A stretch of 64,000 bases of DNA from Flavobacteriales bacterium (GTDB lineage: Bacteria > Bacteroidota > Bacteroidia > Flavobacteriales > Flavobacteriaceae): contig JAMOUV010000004.1 of assembly GCA_027067965.1 (NCBI GenBank), forward strand, positions 1 to 64,000. Reading direction: 5' to 3'. Numbering within the stretch: the first letter of the stretch is position 1; the number at the start of each line of letters is the position of its first letter. The translations under genes and the position numbers were made by a program. Below, in pieces: positions 54,247 to 63,935 of this stretch. A model generated the notes under the pieces. The model was not told the origin of the DNA. It worked only from the letters and a program-made list of their open reading frames with translations, and searched no databases.

Positions 54247-55749
54247 ATGGAACAAACAAATACAAAATGGTATTCAGGCATGCTCACCAAAGAAGACTGG
54301 TGGGCGGCATGGCTTGGATTATTCTTTTTCGGTTTGGGTTTATTATCCATTTGGGGACTCGATGCAGTGGGTTGGATGATTAAGCCCAAAACATGGGAAT
54401 TCACCGATTTAATGAGTGATTTTTCATGGACGAAATTATTAAAAACTTCATCCAAGCATTACAAGGATTTACATCCACTGATTGCATTATTTCTATCTTA
54501 TTTTGTTTTTACATTTCTTACAGGGCTTGGTGCCTATTTCATGAATTGGAACGTAAAAAAATACCTTAAAGGTTTTACCATTATCTTTTTCTTAACGGTT
54601 CTGATGTGGATTATCGGACATGAAGCCCATTTGTCGGCAGTGGATGCAAATGTAAAAGGACACAATTATTACAAAGAATTTAATTTGAGTTGGGGATTGC
54701 AGCTCGGCGGCGGGGTTTCCTTTATCATTGCCTTACTGGTAGGTTTGATAATCGGGAATTTTATGCGTCAATTCGCCGAAGAACTCCGCGAAGCGGCCAA
54801 ACCGGAATGGTTCATCAAGACCGCTATTGTATTATTGGGTATCAAATTAGGCATCATGACCATGAAAGCCGCAGGATTTACCTATGAATTGGCCTTGGCC
54901 GGTGCGGCGGCCGCATTTGTCGCTTATTTGCTTTTCTGGCCCATCGTTTATTTCATTGCCCGGAAGTATTTCAAGCTCAATCGCGAATCGGCAGCGGTTC
55001 TTTCCTCGGGCATCTCCATATGCGGGGTATCGGCTTCGATTGCAACGGCCGGTGCCATCAAAGCCAAACCTTTGATTCCGGTAGCGGTTTCTACATTAAT
55101 TATCATCTTTGCCATGTTTGAAATGATTGTATTGCCACCGTTTTATGTGAACGTCGCATCCAACCAACCGATTGTGAACGGAGCCGCCATGGGAATGACC
55201 GTCAAGACGGACGGCGCCGATGCAGCCGCCGGTGCCATACTCGAAGAACTTCATCAGATTAAATTCATGAAAAAAACCGGCAAAAAATACGAAGAAGGAA
55301 GTATTTTAAGTGCCGCTATTTTAACCAAAATATGGATTGACATTTTTATCGGTATTTGGGCATTCGTATTGGCGGTAATTTGGATGAAATTCGTGGAGAA
55401 AAAGCGTGTACAGCAAAAAATTTCGGCCATGGAAATATGGCATCGCTTGCCCAAATTCGTTTTGGCTTACCTTTTGGTTTGGTTTATTTTATTGGGTATT
55501 ATGTACTTTTTGCCCGATATATTGGATGCCGTTAAATATGGTGCCAATATCGTGCAGGGGTCGTATAGAAAATTCCTTTTCATGCTGACCTTCCTTAGCA
55601 TTGGTATAGTAACCGATTTCAGCAAACTGAAAGGCATGGGACGTTTAACCCTCTTGTATGCCATTGCTTTATTTTTGATCATTGCACCGATTGCTTATCT
55701 GGTCGCAGTGATTTTCCATCACGGCATGTTGCCTCCGTTGGCAGATTAA
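54247..55749 (+). CDS. YeiH/UPF0324-type putative sulfate exporter family membrane protein
   Basis: 500 residues, about eleven membrane segments. The family motif SSGISICGVSASIATAGAI is present, as is the GNFMRQFAEELREAAKPEWFIKTAIVLLGIKLG block. The N-terminal 130 residues are longer than in E. coli YeiH and contain extra helices. The family is named for an assumed sulfate or sulfonate exporter role, which is only partly tested. It is followed directly (no gap) by lhgO and preceded by two tiny genes. Confidence 0.85.
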   Translation: MEQTNTKWYSGMLTKEDWWAAWLGLFFFGLGLLSIWGLDAVGWMIKPKTWEFTDLMSDFSWTKLLKTSSKHYKDLHPLIALFLSYFVFTFLTGLGAYFMNWNVKKYLKGFTIIFFLTVLMWIIGHEAHLSAVDANVKGHNYYKEFNLSWGLQLGGGVSFIIALLVGLIIGNFMRQFAEELREAAKPEWFIKTAIVLLGIKLGIMTMKAAGFTYELALAGAAAAFVAYLLFWPIVYFIARKYFKLNRESAAVLSSGISICGVSASIATAGAIKAKPLIPVAVSTLIIIFAMFEMIVLPPFYVNVASNQPIVNGAAMGMTVKTDGADAAAGAILEELHQIKFMKKTGKKYEEGSILSAAILTKIWIDIFIGIWAFVLAVIWMKFVEKKRVQQKISAMEIWHRLPKFVLAYLLVWFILLGIMYFLPDILDAVKYGANIVQGSYRKFLFMLTFLSIGIVTDFSKLKGMGRLTLLYAIALFLIIAPIAYLVAVIFHHGMLPPLAD

Positions 55750-56931
55750 ATGGCCGACAATAAAATATATGATTTTGCGGTAGTCGGAACCGGTATAGTC
55801 GGACTGGCTACCGCATATTTTTTGAGCCGCAAATTTCCTTCGGCCTCAATCCTTATGCTGGAAAAAGCACATGACGTGGCCTTACATCAAAGCGGACATA
55901 ACAGCGGCGTAATTCATTCGGGCATTTATTACAAACCGGGTAGTTTTAAAGCCGAAAATTGTTTGGCGGGATATAAATTATTAATCGAATTTTTGGAAAA
56001 ACATCATTTGCCATATCGCTTAGACGGAAAATTAATTGTGGCAACAGACAACAAGGAAATAGAGCGATTAATCCGCTTGTATGAAAACGGCCTCCAAAAC
56101 GGGCTTCGAAAAATCATTTTACTCGACCGGGAAGGTATAAAAAATTACGAACCGCATATTGCGGGACTTCAGGGTATTTATGTCCCCTACACCGGCGTTA
56201 CGGATTACCGGCTTGTAAGCAAAAAACTCTTGGAAATCATACAAGCCGAAGGCGCCAAAGTCCTGTTTAATACCAATGTTGAAAAAATTATTCCCGGCAA
56301 TATTCCCGACCTATTAACCGGTAAAGGTACTTATAGAGCCGCCAAGGTGGTAGTGGCTGCAGGGCTCCATTCCGACCGGCTTTACGGCGAAAACGAATTT
56401 CGTATTATCCCTTTTAGAGGCGAATATTATTATTTGAAAAAACCGTGGGCCGAAAAAATTCGTTCTATGATTTACCCGGTGCCGGATCCCCGTTATCCTT
56501 TCCTAGGTATTCATCTGACGCGCCATATTGATTCAATGGTGAGTGCCGGTCCCAGTGCGGTCTTATCGCCCGGAAGAGAAACCTACCGGAAATTTCAAAT
56601 AAATGTTCATGATTTAAAAGACACTTTTCTTTATAAAGGTTTCCGGAAAATGGCATTTAAAAATTTTCATACGGGAATAAACGAAATTTTCCGTTCGCTA
56701 TTCAAACCGCTTTTTGTAAAAGAGGTACGAAAATTTTTACCCGGCATTCCCACACATGCTTTATACGGTTATCATAGCGGCATTCGGGCCCAATTGACTG
56801 ACCGCCAAGGAAATTTGATTGACGATTTTGTGATTCGCCATAAACAAAATGTAACTTATGTCTTGAATGCCCCTTCTCCGGCCGCTACGGCATCCTTGGC
56901 TATCGGCGAACAGGTATCAAACGAAGTATAA
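55750..56931 (+). CDS. lhgO: L-2-hydroxyglutarate oxidase (LhgO)
   Basis: 393 residues of the FAD-dependent DAO superfamily that oxidises L-2-hydroxyglutarate to 2-oxoglutarate. The dinucleotide motif VGTGIVGLATAY (residues 12-23), HQSGHNSGVIHSGIYY and RLDGKLIVATD identify LhgO, and the C-terminal GYHSGIRAQLTD and LNAPSPAATASLAIG close the FAD site. It starts right after the transporter stop, so it is probably on the same message. Other members of this family oxidise other 2-hydroxyacids, so substrate is likely but not certain. Confidence 0.9.
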   Translation: MADNKIYDFAVVGTGIVGLATAYFLSRKFPSASILMLEKAHDVALHQSGHNSGVIHSGIYYKPGSFKAENCLAGYKLLIEFLEKHHLPYRLDGKLIVATDNKEIERLIRLYENGLQNGLRKIILLDREGIKNYEPHIAGLQGIYVPYTGVTDYRLVSKKLLEIIQAEGAKVLFNTNVEKIIPGNIPDLLTGKGTYRAAKVVVAAGLHSDRLYGENEFRIIPFRGEYYYLKKPWAEKIRSMIYPVPDPRYPFLGIHLTRHIDSMVSAGPSAVLSPGRETYRKFQINVHDLKDTFLYKGFRKMAFKNFHTGINEIFRSLFKPLFVKEVRKFLPGIPTHALYGYHSGIRAQLTDRQGNLIDDFVIRHKQNVTYVLNAPSPAATASLAIGEQVSNEV

Positions 56932-57044
56932 ATATTTCTAAAAACAATTTGAAATCGATTTAATTCCAAAGTAGATAAAAATACAATTCATACACATCAA
57001 ACTTCCCGTAAAAAAATAGTAAATTGCACTTCATTCCATATCGT

Positions 57045-57923
57045 ATGAAACAAACAACCAAACAACCGGAAAGAAAAAGAAATACCATTTATCCGATTCC
57101 CAAGCCCATTGTATTCACCGCACGCATATTAGAAAGAATTTCTCCTTCCACCGCCGCTTCTTTTTCACGGTTTTTCTTTAAAAGGCCGTTTTCCAGAAAA
57201 ATTCGTCCCGAAGAAAAAGCATGGCGAGCCAAGGCCAAACAAGCGGATTTACATATAGAAAGCATTGGAAAGACCATCAAAACATATAAATGGGGCGATT
57301 CACCGCGAAGAGCATTGGTTGTACACGGATGGTCGGGACATGGCACCTCGTTATGGAAATTGATACAAAGACTTTTGGAAGCCGGGTTTGAAATATATAG
57401 TTTTGATGCCCCCGCTCACGGTCAATCCCCCACTTCATCCACATTAATGTTGGAATTCATCGAAAGCATAAAAAAAATGCATGAAGCATACGGCCCCTTC
57501 GAAGTGATTATAGGCCATAGTATGGGAGGCATTTCCGCCTTAAATGCCGCCGGCTCACATGGCGTAGTGCCGAAAAAATTGATTACCATCGGCATTCCGG
57601 ATAGTATTAAACGAATTTTTTATCAATTTGCCGAAGCCATGGGTTTAAGCCCCAAAATAGCGGAAAAAAATATTGTGTATTTGAATAAAGTTTATGGAAT
57701 GGATATCGACAAAATATCCGGTAGTTATAATGCCAAACGAATTGATATCCCCGTTCTTGTCATTCATGATAAAGATGACAAGGAAGTTCCTTATACGGAA
57801 GCGCTTTCCATTGCCAAAAATTTAAAGCATGGACAATTATTGCTCACAAAAGGATTCGGTCACAGGCGTATAATTCGTATGCCAGAGATTCTAAACACCA
57901 TAATCGAATTTATAAATAACTGA
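57045..57923 (+). CDS. Alpha/beta-hydrolase fold protein
   Basis: 292 residues. The catalytic serine is in GHSMGGIS, with VVHGWSGHGTSLW for the oxyanion region, a likely aspartate in VIHDKDDKEVPY, and H in GFGHRRIIR. An N-terminal extension of 50 basic residues precedes the domain. Chosen start is the ATG at 57045, since the TTG seven codons upstream adds nothing typical. trmB follows after 3 nt. The substrate (ester or thioester) is unknown. Confidence 0.82.
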   Translation: MKQTTKQPERKRNTIYPIPKPIVFTARILERISPSTAASFSRFFFKRPFSRKIRPEEKAWRAKAKQADLHIESIGKTIKTYKWGDSPRRALVVHGWSGHGTSLWKLIQRLLEAGFEIYSFDAPAHGQSPTSSTLMLEFIESIKKMHEAYGPFEVIIGHSMGGISALNAAGSHGVVPKKLITIGIPDSIKRIFYQFAEAMGLSPKIAEKNIVYLNKVYGMDIDKISGSYNAKRIDIPVLVIHDKDDKEVPYTEALSIAKNLKHGQLLLTKGFGHRRIIRMPEILNTIIEFINN

Positions 57924-57926
57924 CCG

Positions 57927-58595
57927 ATGGGAAAAAACAAATTGCAACGTTTTGCCGAAAACGAGACGTTTCCACATTTTTTTCAACCCGGACGTAATGA
58001 ATTATTATCAGGAAATTTTCCATTAAAAGGCCGCTGGAATATCGATTTTTTTAAAAACAATAATCCGATTGTATTGGAGTTAGGGTGTGGAAAGGGCGAT
58101 TATACCATTGCCCTTGCCAAACGTTTTCCAAAAAAAAATTTTATCGGTATTGACATCAAAGGAGCACGTATGTGGAGGGGAGCTAAAACCGCACTGGAAG
58201 AGAACTTACCCCATGTCGCATTCTTACGCATGCAAATCGAATTAATTGACTACGCTTTTTCGAAAAACGAAGTCAACGAAATATGGATCACTTTTCCAGA
58301 TCCCCAAATGAAATTCAAACGGAGCAAACACCGGTTGACCAATCCTTCATTTTTAAATAAATACAAACGTATTCTTTCACCCAATCATATCATTCATCTC
58401 AAAACGGATAGCGAATTTTTATACGGTTACACATTAGGTGTCCTCGAAGCCGGCAATCATGAAATCCTTTATGCACATCATGATATTTATCACAATCCCC
58501 ATGCACCGGAATTGGCGGTAAAGATTCAAACTTTTTATGAAAAAAAATGGCTTGAGGAAGGAAAAAAAATTACCTATCTCAAATTCAGAGTTTGA
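57927..58595 (+). CDS. trmB: tRNA (guanine-N7-)-methyltransferase TrmB
   Basis: 222 residues. SAM-dependent enzyme that makes m7G46 in tRNA variable loops. The SAM motif VLELGCGKGDYTIALA and FIGIDIKGARMW (motif II) are present, followed by the family signature FPDPQMKFKRSKHRL, a Bacteroidota form of FPDPWPKKRHxKRRL. It overlaps the convergent xrtF by 11 nt at their 3' ends. Confidence 0.93.
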   Translation: MGKNKLQRFAENETFPHFFQPGRNELLSGNFPLKGRWNIDFFKNNNPIVLELGCGKGDYTIALAKRFPKKNFIGIDIKGARMWRGAKTALEENLPHVAFLRMQIELIDYAFSKNEVNEIWITFPDPQMKFKRSKHRLTNPSFLNKYKRILSPNHIIHLKTDSEFLYGYTLGVLEAGNHEILYAHHDIYHNPHAPELAVKIQTFYEKKWLEEGKKITYLKFRV

Positions 58596-59109
58596 CTATT
58601 TTTCTAATCCAAAGGATCCATAATAATATCACTATTCCATAAATGGAAGCAGGGAAGAATACCCGATGACTCACATCAAACCATTGTGGATAAAAACGGT
58701 AAATTAAACCTAAAACGTAGATTCTCAACAAATTAATTCCCCAAATAAGAATCATTCCTATAATCGAATACCATATTTTTCGTGATAATTCGGCAGGAAA
58801 AGCCCATATAAAAGCCAAAAAAACAATAATGACACTGATGCCGTTACAACCTTCTATTATTTTTACCAACCAGTCATGCCCCGAAAAAATTCCGATTTCG
58901 GCAGGATTGGAAAGAATTTCATAATGGGCATTAAAACCCGTCAAATTATATAAAAAAGTAACTTGTTTGGAGGTCAATACGGTAAAGAAATCCGGTGTGT
59001 GTGCAGAAAGTATAAAATTATAAATTATCAATAGAAAAAAATACAAAATAAAAAATAATAATACAATTTTCAGGATAAGTTTTTGCGAGTCATTTAATTT
59101 CACACTCAT
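58585..59109 (-). CDS. xrtF: Exosortase family protein (XrtF-like)
   Basis: 174 residues with about five membrane segments. The exosortase triad is visible: C88 in EGCNGISVIIVF, R129 in INLLRIYVLG and H148 in DVSHRVFFPASIYG. Exosortases cut and transfer proteins bearing C-terminal sorting signals (PEP-CTERM-like) to an unknown acceptor at the membrane. XrtF is the small Flavobacteriia form, usually accompanied by a partner membrane protein; none is seen beside it here. Confidence 0.86.
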   Translation of the reverse strand: MSVKLNDSQKLILKIVLLFFILYFFLLIIYNFILSAHTPDFFTVLTSKQVTFLYNLTGFNAHYEILSNPAEIGIFSGHDWLVKIIEGCNGISVIIVFLAFIWAFPAELSRKIWYSIIGMILIWGINLLRIYVLGLIYRFYPQWFDVSHRVFFPASIYGIVILLWILWIRKIVKL

Positions 59110-59235
59110 TTTTTTCGCTTAATTATTCACATTTCCTTCGAAAAGATATAAATTTTTTTTTATACATGAATAAATTCCTCTAAAAATAAGTAATAAAATC
59201 TACCGGCTGCATGATTTGACAGGGCGTTTGCAGAG

Positions 59236-60519
59236 TTATTTATTGTTTTGACCGCCATAGCGATATTTCCATTTTTTTTTCAAAAATTCTTTCATTTTTA
59301 TTTCACGTGGATTTTCTTGCGGTACATAAAAATTAAGGGCTTCCATGTCCGAAGGCCAGTAATGCTGATTGACGAAATTCCCCGGATAGCCATGCGGATA
59401 TTTATATTCGCGACCGTAACCTTGTTTTTTCATAAAACTATTGACCGCATTACGTAAATGGAGCGGTACATCCAAATCGCCCGTTTCCCTTACTTTCTTT
59501 TCGGCGGCTTTGATGGCCTTGTAAGCGGAGTTGCTTTTGGGCGACGCAGCCAAATAAATCACGGCCTCGGATAAAATAATTTTTGCTTCGGGCATACCGA
59601 TTTTATTTACGGCATCAAATGCCGCATTGGCAATTAACAATGCATTCGGATTGGCCAACCCGATGTCTTCCGCCGCCGAAATAACCAAACGTCTTGCAAT
59701 AAAAACCGGATCTTCGCCGGCACCCAGCATCCGGGCCAACCAATATAAAGCCGCATCCGGATCGCTGCCCCGAATCGATTTGATAAACGCGGAAATGATA
59801 TCATAATGCCAATCGGATTTTTTATCATACATAGCGGGGCGTACCTTGGCCGCTTCTTTGATATCTTCGCGGGTGATTTCCTTTTTATCGCTCGACCATA
59901 CCACGGCTTCCAATAAATTCAACATTTTTCTTACATCTCCCCCACTATATGCGATCAAACTTTCTTCATCTATTTTGGTTATATTTTTTCGTTTTAAATA
60001 TTCATCTTCCGCCATTACACGCTTTAAAATCGACCGAAGGGCCGATTCTTCCAACGGATAAAGGACAAAAGTATGCATGCGGGAGAGCAGCGCATTATTT
60101 ACTTCAAAACCCGGGTTTTCGGTGGTGGCTCCTATTAAAATGATTTGACCGGTTTCCACCGCTTCCAATAATGCGTCCTGCTGGGCTTTATTAAACCGGT
60201 GAATCTCGTCGATAAACACAACCGGTGCTTTGGAAAACAAGCCGGATTTAGGATGCTTGGCTAATATTTGTTTAATATCTTTTACGCCCGAAGAAACGGC
60301 GCTCAGCGCATAAAAAGGACGTCCCGATTGCTTGGCAATTATTTTGGCCAATGTCGTCTTTCCGCTTCCGGGAGGCCCCCAAAAAAGCATGGAAGGAATA
60401 AAATCGCGGGCTAACATTCGTCGCAAAATACCATTCTTGCCGGTCAGGTGTTCTTGCCCGGCAACCTCATCCAAAGTTTTCGGCCGCATTCTTTCGGCCA
60501 AAGGTGTATAATCTTCCAT
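59236..60519 (-). CDS. rarA: Replication-associated recombination protein RarA (MgsA)
   Basis: 427 residues. An AAA+ ATPase acting at stalled forks. Walker A FWGPPGSGKTTLAKI, Walker B VVFIDEIHRFNKAQQDALLEA, sensor 1 LIGATTENPGFEVN and the RarA C-terminal helical tetramerisation domain including SDWHYDIISAFIKSIRGSDP. The end (YPHGYPGNFVNQHYWPSD) is the usual family end. A -7 box lies only 8 nt upstream of the ATG, so the message could be nearly leaderless. Confidence 0.94.
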   Translation of the reverse strand: MEDYTPLAERMRPKTLDEVAGQEHLTGKNGILRRMLARDFIPSMLFWGPPGSGKTTLAKIIAKQSGRPFYALSAVSSGVKDIKQILAKHPKSGLFSKAPVVFIDEIHRFNKAQQDALLEAVETGQIILIGATTENPGFEVNNALLSRMHTFVLYPLEESALRSILKRVMAEDEYLKRKNITKIDEESLIAYSGGDVRKMLNLLEAVVWSSDKKEITREDIKEAAKVRPAMYDKKSDWHYDIISAFIKSIRGSDPDAALYWLARMLGAGEDPVFIARRLVISAAEDIGLANPNALLIANAAFDAVNKIGMPEAKIILSEAVIYLAASPKSNSAYKAIKAAEKKVRETGDLDVPLHLRNAVNSFMKKQGYGREYKYPHGYPGNFVNQHYWPSDMEALNFYVPQENPREIKMKEFLKKKWKYRYGGQNNK

Positions 60520-60526
60520 ACATTTA

Positions 60527-60534
60527 CAAAGGTA
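60527..60534 (-). promoter_or_regulatory. Candidate -7 box for rarA
   Basis: TACCTTTG on the minus strand fits TAnnTTTG. It would give a start within a few bases of the rarA ATG. Confidence 0.45.
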
Positions 60535-60620
60535 AATATTATTTAATTTCCATTTCCGCTAGTTCAACTTCGGCATCTCAAACCGATATTAATCGTATTG
60601 GATATGCATTGTTTTTTTCT

Positions 60621-60628
60621 TAATTTTG
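60621..60628 (+). promoter_or_regulatory. Candidate -7 box for the phosphate transporter
   Basis: TAATTTTG fits TAnnTTTG; ATTG at 60597-60600 is 20 nt upstream. The inferred start (~60635) excludes an upstream start at 60598 and supports the ATG at 60646. Confidence 0.5.
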
Positions 60629-60645
60629 AAACAAATTTAGCCCTC

Positions 60646-62931
60646 ATGAATATCTATGAAATTGTTATCATAATCCTCATTTTGTTAGCAGTCATCGATT
60701 TGGTTGTAGGCGTCAGCAACGACGCCGTTAATTTTCTCAATTCGGCATTAGGAACCAAGGCCTTTTCTTATCGCACCATTATGATTGTAGCGAGTTTGGG
60801 AATTTTCGCGGGAGCGGTTTTTTCCAGTGGTATGATGGAGGTGGCCAGAAAGGGAATTTTTCATCCGCAAATGTTTACTTTTCATGAAATCATCGTGATT
60901 TTTTTGGCGGTCATGCTGACCGATATTATCCTTTTGGATACATTCAACCGCTTGGGGCTGCCTACTTCCACTACCGTTTCCATTGTATTCGAATTACTTG
61001 GAGCGGCCGTTGCGGTCAGTTTATGGAAAATATACGAGAGTCCCGATTTTCAACTGGCTCATTTGGGATCTTTTATTAACAGCTCGCGAGCTTTAATTAT
61101 CATAGGTGGGATTTTGTTATCCATTGTTGTGGCATTTACCATTGCCGCTATCGTACAATTTTTTGCCCGTTTGATGTTTACCTTTCAATACAATTTGGAA
61201 ACACGCAATGTTTCGGTAGCCATTTTCGGGGGTATCGCTTTTGCCAGCATCAGTTATTTTATTGTACTCAAAGGACTCAAAGGCACGCCTTTTTATGGAG
61301 ACGTGAAAGATTTTATCAAGGAACATACTTGGAATATTATACTTATTTCACTCGTTGCAGGCATGATATTATCTTATGTTTTAAATAAATATTTGAAATA
61401 TAACGTATTTAAACTCATCATTTTATTAGGTACTTTTTCGTTGGCACTTGCCTTTGCGGGAAACGATTTGGTCAATTTTATCGGTGTGCCGATTGCGGCC
61501 TATAATTCTTATGAATTTCTCATGCAAAGCCACGGCGATCCCATGACATTTATGATGGAAGGACTGGCAAAAAAAGTGCCCACCCCCACCCTGTTTTTAA
61601 TCGGCGCGGGCGTAATTATGGTGCTTACCTTGTGGTTCTCTAAAAAGGCCTTAAAAGTCACCCAAACCACTTTGAATTTAGCATCGCAAAGTGCTACGGA
61701 CGAAAAATTCGAACCGAATCTTTTCTCCAGAGGTATCGTTAAATCGGCCATCGAAGTAAACAAGGCGCTTATGTCATTGTTACCTAAGAAAACCATCGAT
61801 TGGATTAATTCACGATTCCAAACTCCTGATAAACATAAAATCAATAAAAAAATAAAAGACGCACCTGATTTCGATTTGATTCGCGCATCGGTAAATTTAC
61901 TTGTGGCCGCTATTTTGATTAGCATTGCCACCTCTTATAAATTGCCTTTATCTACCACTTACGTAACTTTCATGGTGGCTATGGGCTCCTCTTTAGCCGA
62001 CAGGGCTTGGGGTCGAGAAAGTGCCGTGTATCGAATAGCAGGAGTAATCGGCGTGATAGCCGGATGGTTTGCCACCGCTCTTATAGCATTTACTGTAGCA
62101 GCCATTTTTGCATCCTTAATTTATCATTGGTTCGGCTTCACTTTTATTCTCTTTGCCATCGCCATGTTTTTGGTTTATAAAAATCATCTGCGTTTCAAGA
62201 AAGAAACCAAAGAAAAGAAAGAAGAAGTTATCAGCATCACCCATATTATCAGTGACGACTTGAAACAAATACTTACCAAAACCTTTATGCGCTTGAGTTC
62301 CTTACTTTCGTTATTAAAAACTCAATATTCGGGCATCGTAGAAGGTATCAAAGCATACGACGACGATAAACTGGAAGAAATTAATACGGATATAAAGAAA
62401 ATATTTTCACAAGGCAACAAATTGCGGGAACAATTGTATTATGTACTGCAATATGTGGACAAAAGCCAAATTAAAATTGCCAACAATTATATTAAACTTA
62501 TCAACAGGGTGCAAGATATTATTCAATCCTTGCATTTTATCTCCAAAGCATCACGGGATTATATCAACAATCAACATGCGCCCTTGTTAAAAGATCAAAT
62601 CCAAGATTTGGAGAATATTTCCAATCGATTTACCGAATTTATCGAAATTGTAGAAAATGCCTATAAGAATAATGATTTTAGTACGCTAAAAAAATTCTAT
62701 AAATCCACTTCGGAATTGGAACAAATTATTGACGAAAGCATAGAAAGACAAATCAACAGGGTGCAGGAAGGCAAAGTGGATGTTAAAAATAATGCTTATA
62801 TGATGGGAATTCTCAATGAATCGCGTGATTTAATTGATAGTTTCAGACGAATTATTAAAATAAGCATCAAATTGAATAAACCGATTAAAAAAGCCGCCAA
62901 TCTTCAACAGGATACCGGTGAAGAATCATAA
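60646..62931 (+). CDS. PiT-family inorganic phosphate transporter with C-terminal PhoU-like domain
   Basis: 761 residues. The two inverted PiT signature repeats are visible: GVSNDAVNFLNSALGTKA near residue 22 and AGNDLVNFIGVPIAAYNS near 275. About eleven membrane segments run to residue ~510. The C-terminal 220 residues are charged, helical and PhoU-like (KIFSQGNKLREQLYYVLQY). The fused regulatory domain is larger than in E. coli PitA, where none is present. It moves phosphate with a cation. It stands alone with its own promoter. Confidence 0.9.
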   Translation: MNIYEIVIIILILLAVIDLVVGVSNDAVNFLNSALGTKAFSYRTIMIVASLGIFAGAVFSSGMMEVARKGIFHPQMFTFHEIIVIFLAVMLTDIILLDTFNRLGLPTSTTVSIVFELLGAAVAVSLWKIYESPDFQLAHLGSFINSSRALIIIGGILLSIVVAFTIAAIVQFFARLMFTFQYNLETRNVSVAIFGGIAFASISYFIVLKGLKGTPFYGDVKDFIKEHTWNIILISLVAGMILSYVLNKYLKYNVFKLIILLGTFSLALAFAGNDLVNFIGVPIAAYNSYEFLMQSHGDPMTFMMEGLAKKVPTPTLFLIGAGVIMVLTLWFSKKALKVTQTTLNLASQSATDEKFEPNLFSRGIVKSAIEVNKALMSLLPKKTIDWINSRFQTPDKHKINKKIKDAPDFDLIRASVNLLVAAILISIATSYKLPLSTTYVTFMVAMGSSLADRAWGRESAVYRIAGVIGVIAGWFATALIAFTVAAIFASLIYHWFGFTFILFAIAMFLVYKNHLRFKKETKEKKEEVISITHIISDDLKQILTKTFMRLSSLLSLLKTQYSGIVEGIKAYDDDKLEEINTDIKKIFSQGNKLREQLYYVLQYVDKSQIKIANNYIKLINRVQDIIQSLHFISKASRDYINNQHAPLLKDQIQDLENISNRFTEFIEIVENAYKNNDFSTLKKFYKSTSELEQIIDESIERQINRVQEGKVDVKNNAYMMGILNESRDLIDSFRRIIKISIKLNKPIKKAANLQQDTGEES

Positions 62932-62973
62932 TAAACCGGGCATATTGGAGTTAGTATAAATAAAAGTTTGCGA

Positions 62974-63921
62974 ATGAAATTCAGAAAGATTCCGATATTC
63001 ATATTATTTGTCTTTTTTGTCATATCGATGAATGCCCAATTATTTGACACCTCGAAGGATTTCAATTTATTTAGAAAATATAAACCCTGGGGAATTCAAT
63101 TTTCGGCTAATTTATATCCGTTTTACACCCATACGACCCCTTCCGTTGCGGAACTGACACCCTTGCGGTACATGATGTGGGGCGGTTCGGCCGGATTGGT
63201 CTATCATTTGCGTTTTACCAATCATTTCGGGCTCAAATTCAACCTCAAAGCTGAAATGCAACCCGTTTATTCCTATAAATTTCATTTGAATGACGCTCAG
63301 ACAAGCGATGGAAATGATTTTAATGACAATACGGGAAATCAATATGGCTCATTTCAATTCAGGTTACCGGTCGGAATGGAATTTCGAAGTTATTACATGC
63401 GGCGATATATTTTCTTTATGCAAGCCGGTATGGATTTCGGTTATATGTTGGGGTATAACAAGATAAAATCGCATAACACTTATTTTCAAACGGCTTTTAT
63501 AGGTAAAAATTTCTTCACTTACGACCCGTATGTCAAATTCGGATGGTATTATGAATTTCCGCGACTTTTATGGCAAACGGCCATAGTATATCGGCATACT
63601 TTAAAAAATTATTACAAAGGCGGCTATACCGTCAATCATATGAAAACCGCTCCTTCGGAAACGGGATTCATTTCTCAAAGCGGCAAATATATTGGCTTGG
63701 AATTTGTATTGTATTTCAAGCGGCCCGATACCGGCGAAGCCGACTGTCCCGGCAAAGTGCATAGCAAAAAGGTTTTGAAAAGACAACGAGCCATCCAAAA
63801 AGCCCGCCGGCGTGCAGAAAAAGCCGAAGACAAGATTCGCCGAAAAGAAATCAAACGTAACAGAAGATTGAAACGAAAAAACAAAAAGAATAAAAAAAGA
63901 AAAAAATTTATTATATTTTGA
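62974..63921 (+). CDS. Outer-membrane beta-barrel protein with a basic C-terminal tail
   Basis: 315 residues. Signal peptide ending MNAQ, then a barrel of alternating strands (WGIQFSANLYPFY, SAGLVYHLRFTNHF, FFTYDPYVKFGWYYEF) through to about residue 255. The last ~65 residues are almost all K and R (for example RRRAEKAEDKIRRKEIKRNR), unusual for a barrel end. The tail might sit at the periplasmic face or bind polyanions (inference). The next lipoprotein gene starts 14 nt downstream. Confidence 0.72.
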   Translation: MKFRKIPIFILFVFFVISMNAQLFDTSKDFNLFRKYKPWGIQFSANLYPFYTHTTPSVAELTPLRYMMWGGSAGLVYHLRFTNHFGLKFNLKAEMQPVYSYKFHLNDAQTSDGNDFNDNTGNQYGSFQFRLPVGMEFRSYYMRRYIFFMQAGMDFGYMLGYNKIKSHNTYFQTAFIGKNFFTYDPYVKFGWYYEFPRLLWQTAIVYRHTLKNYYKGGYTVNHMKTAPSETGFISQSGKYIGLEFVLYFKRPDTGEADCPGKVHSKKVLKRQRAIQKARRRAEKAEDKIRRKEIKRNRRLKRKNKKNKKRKKFIIF

Positions 63922-63935
63922 TAAATGTTAGCCCT

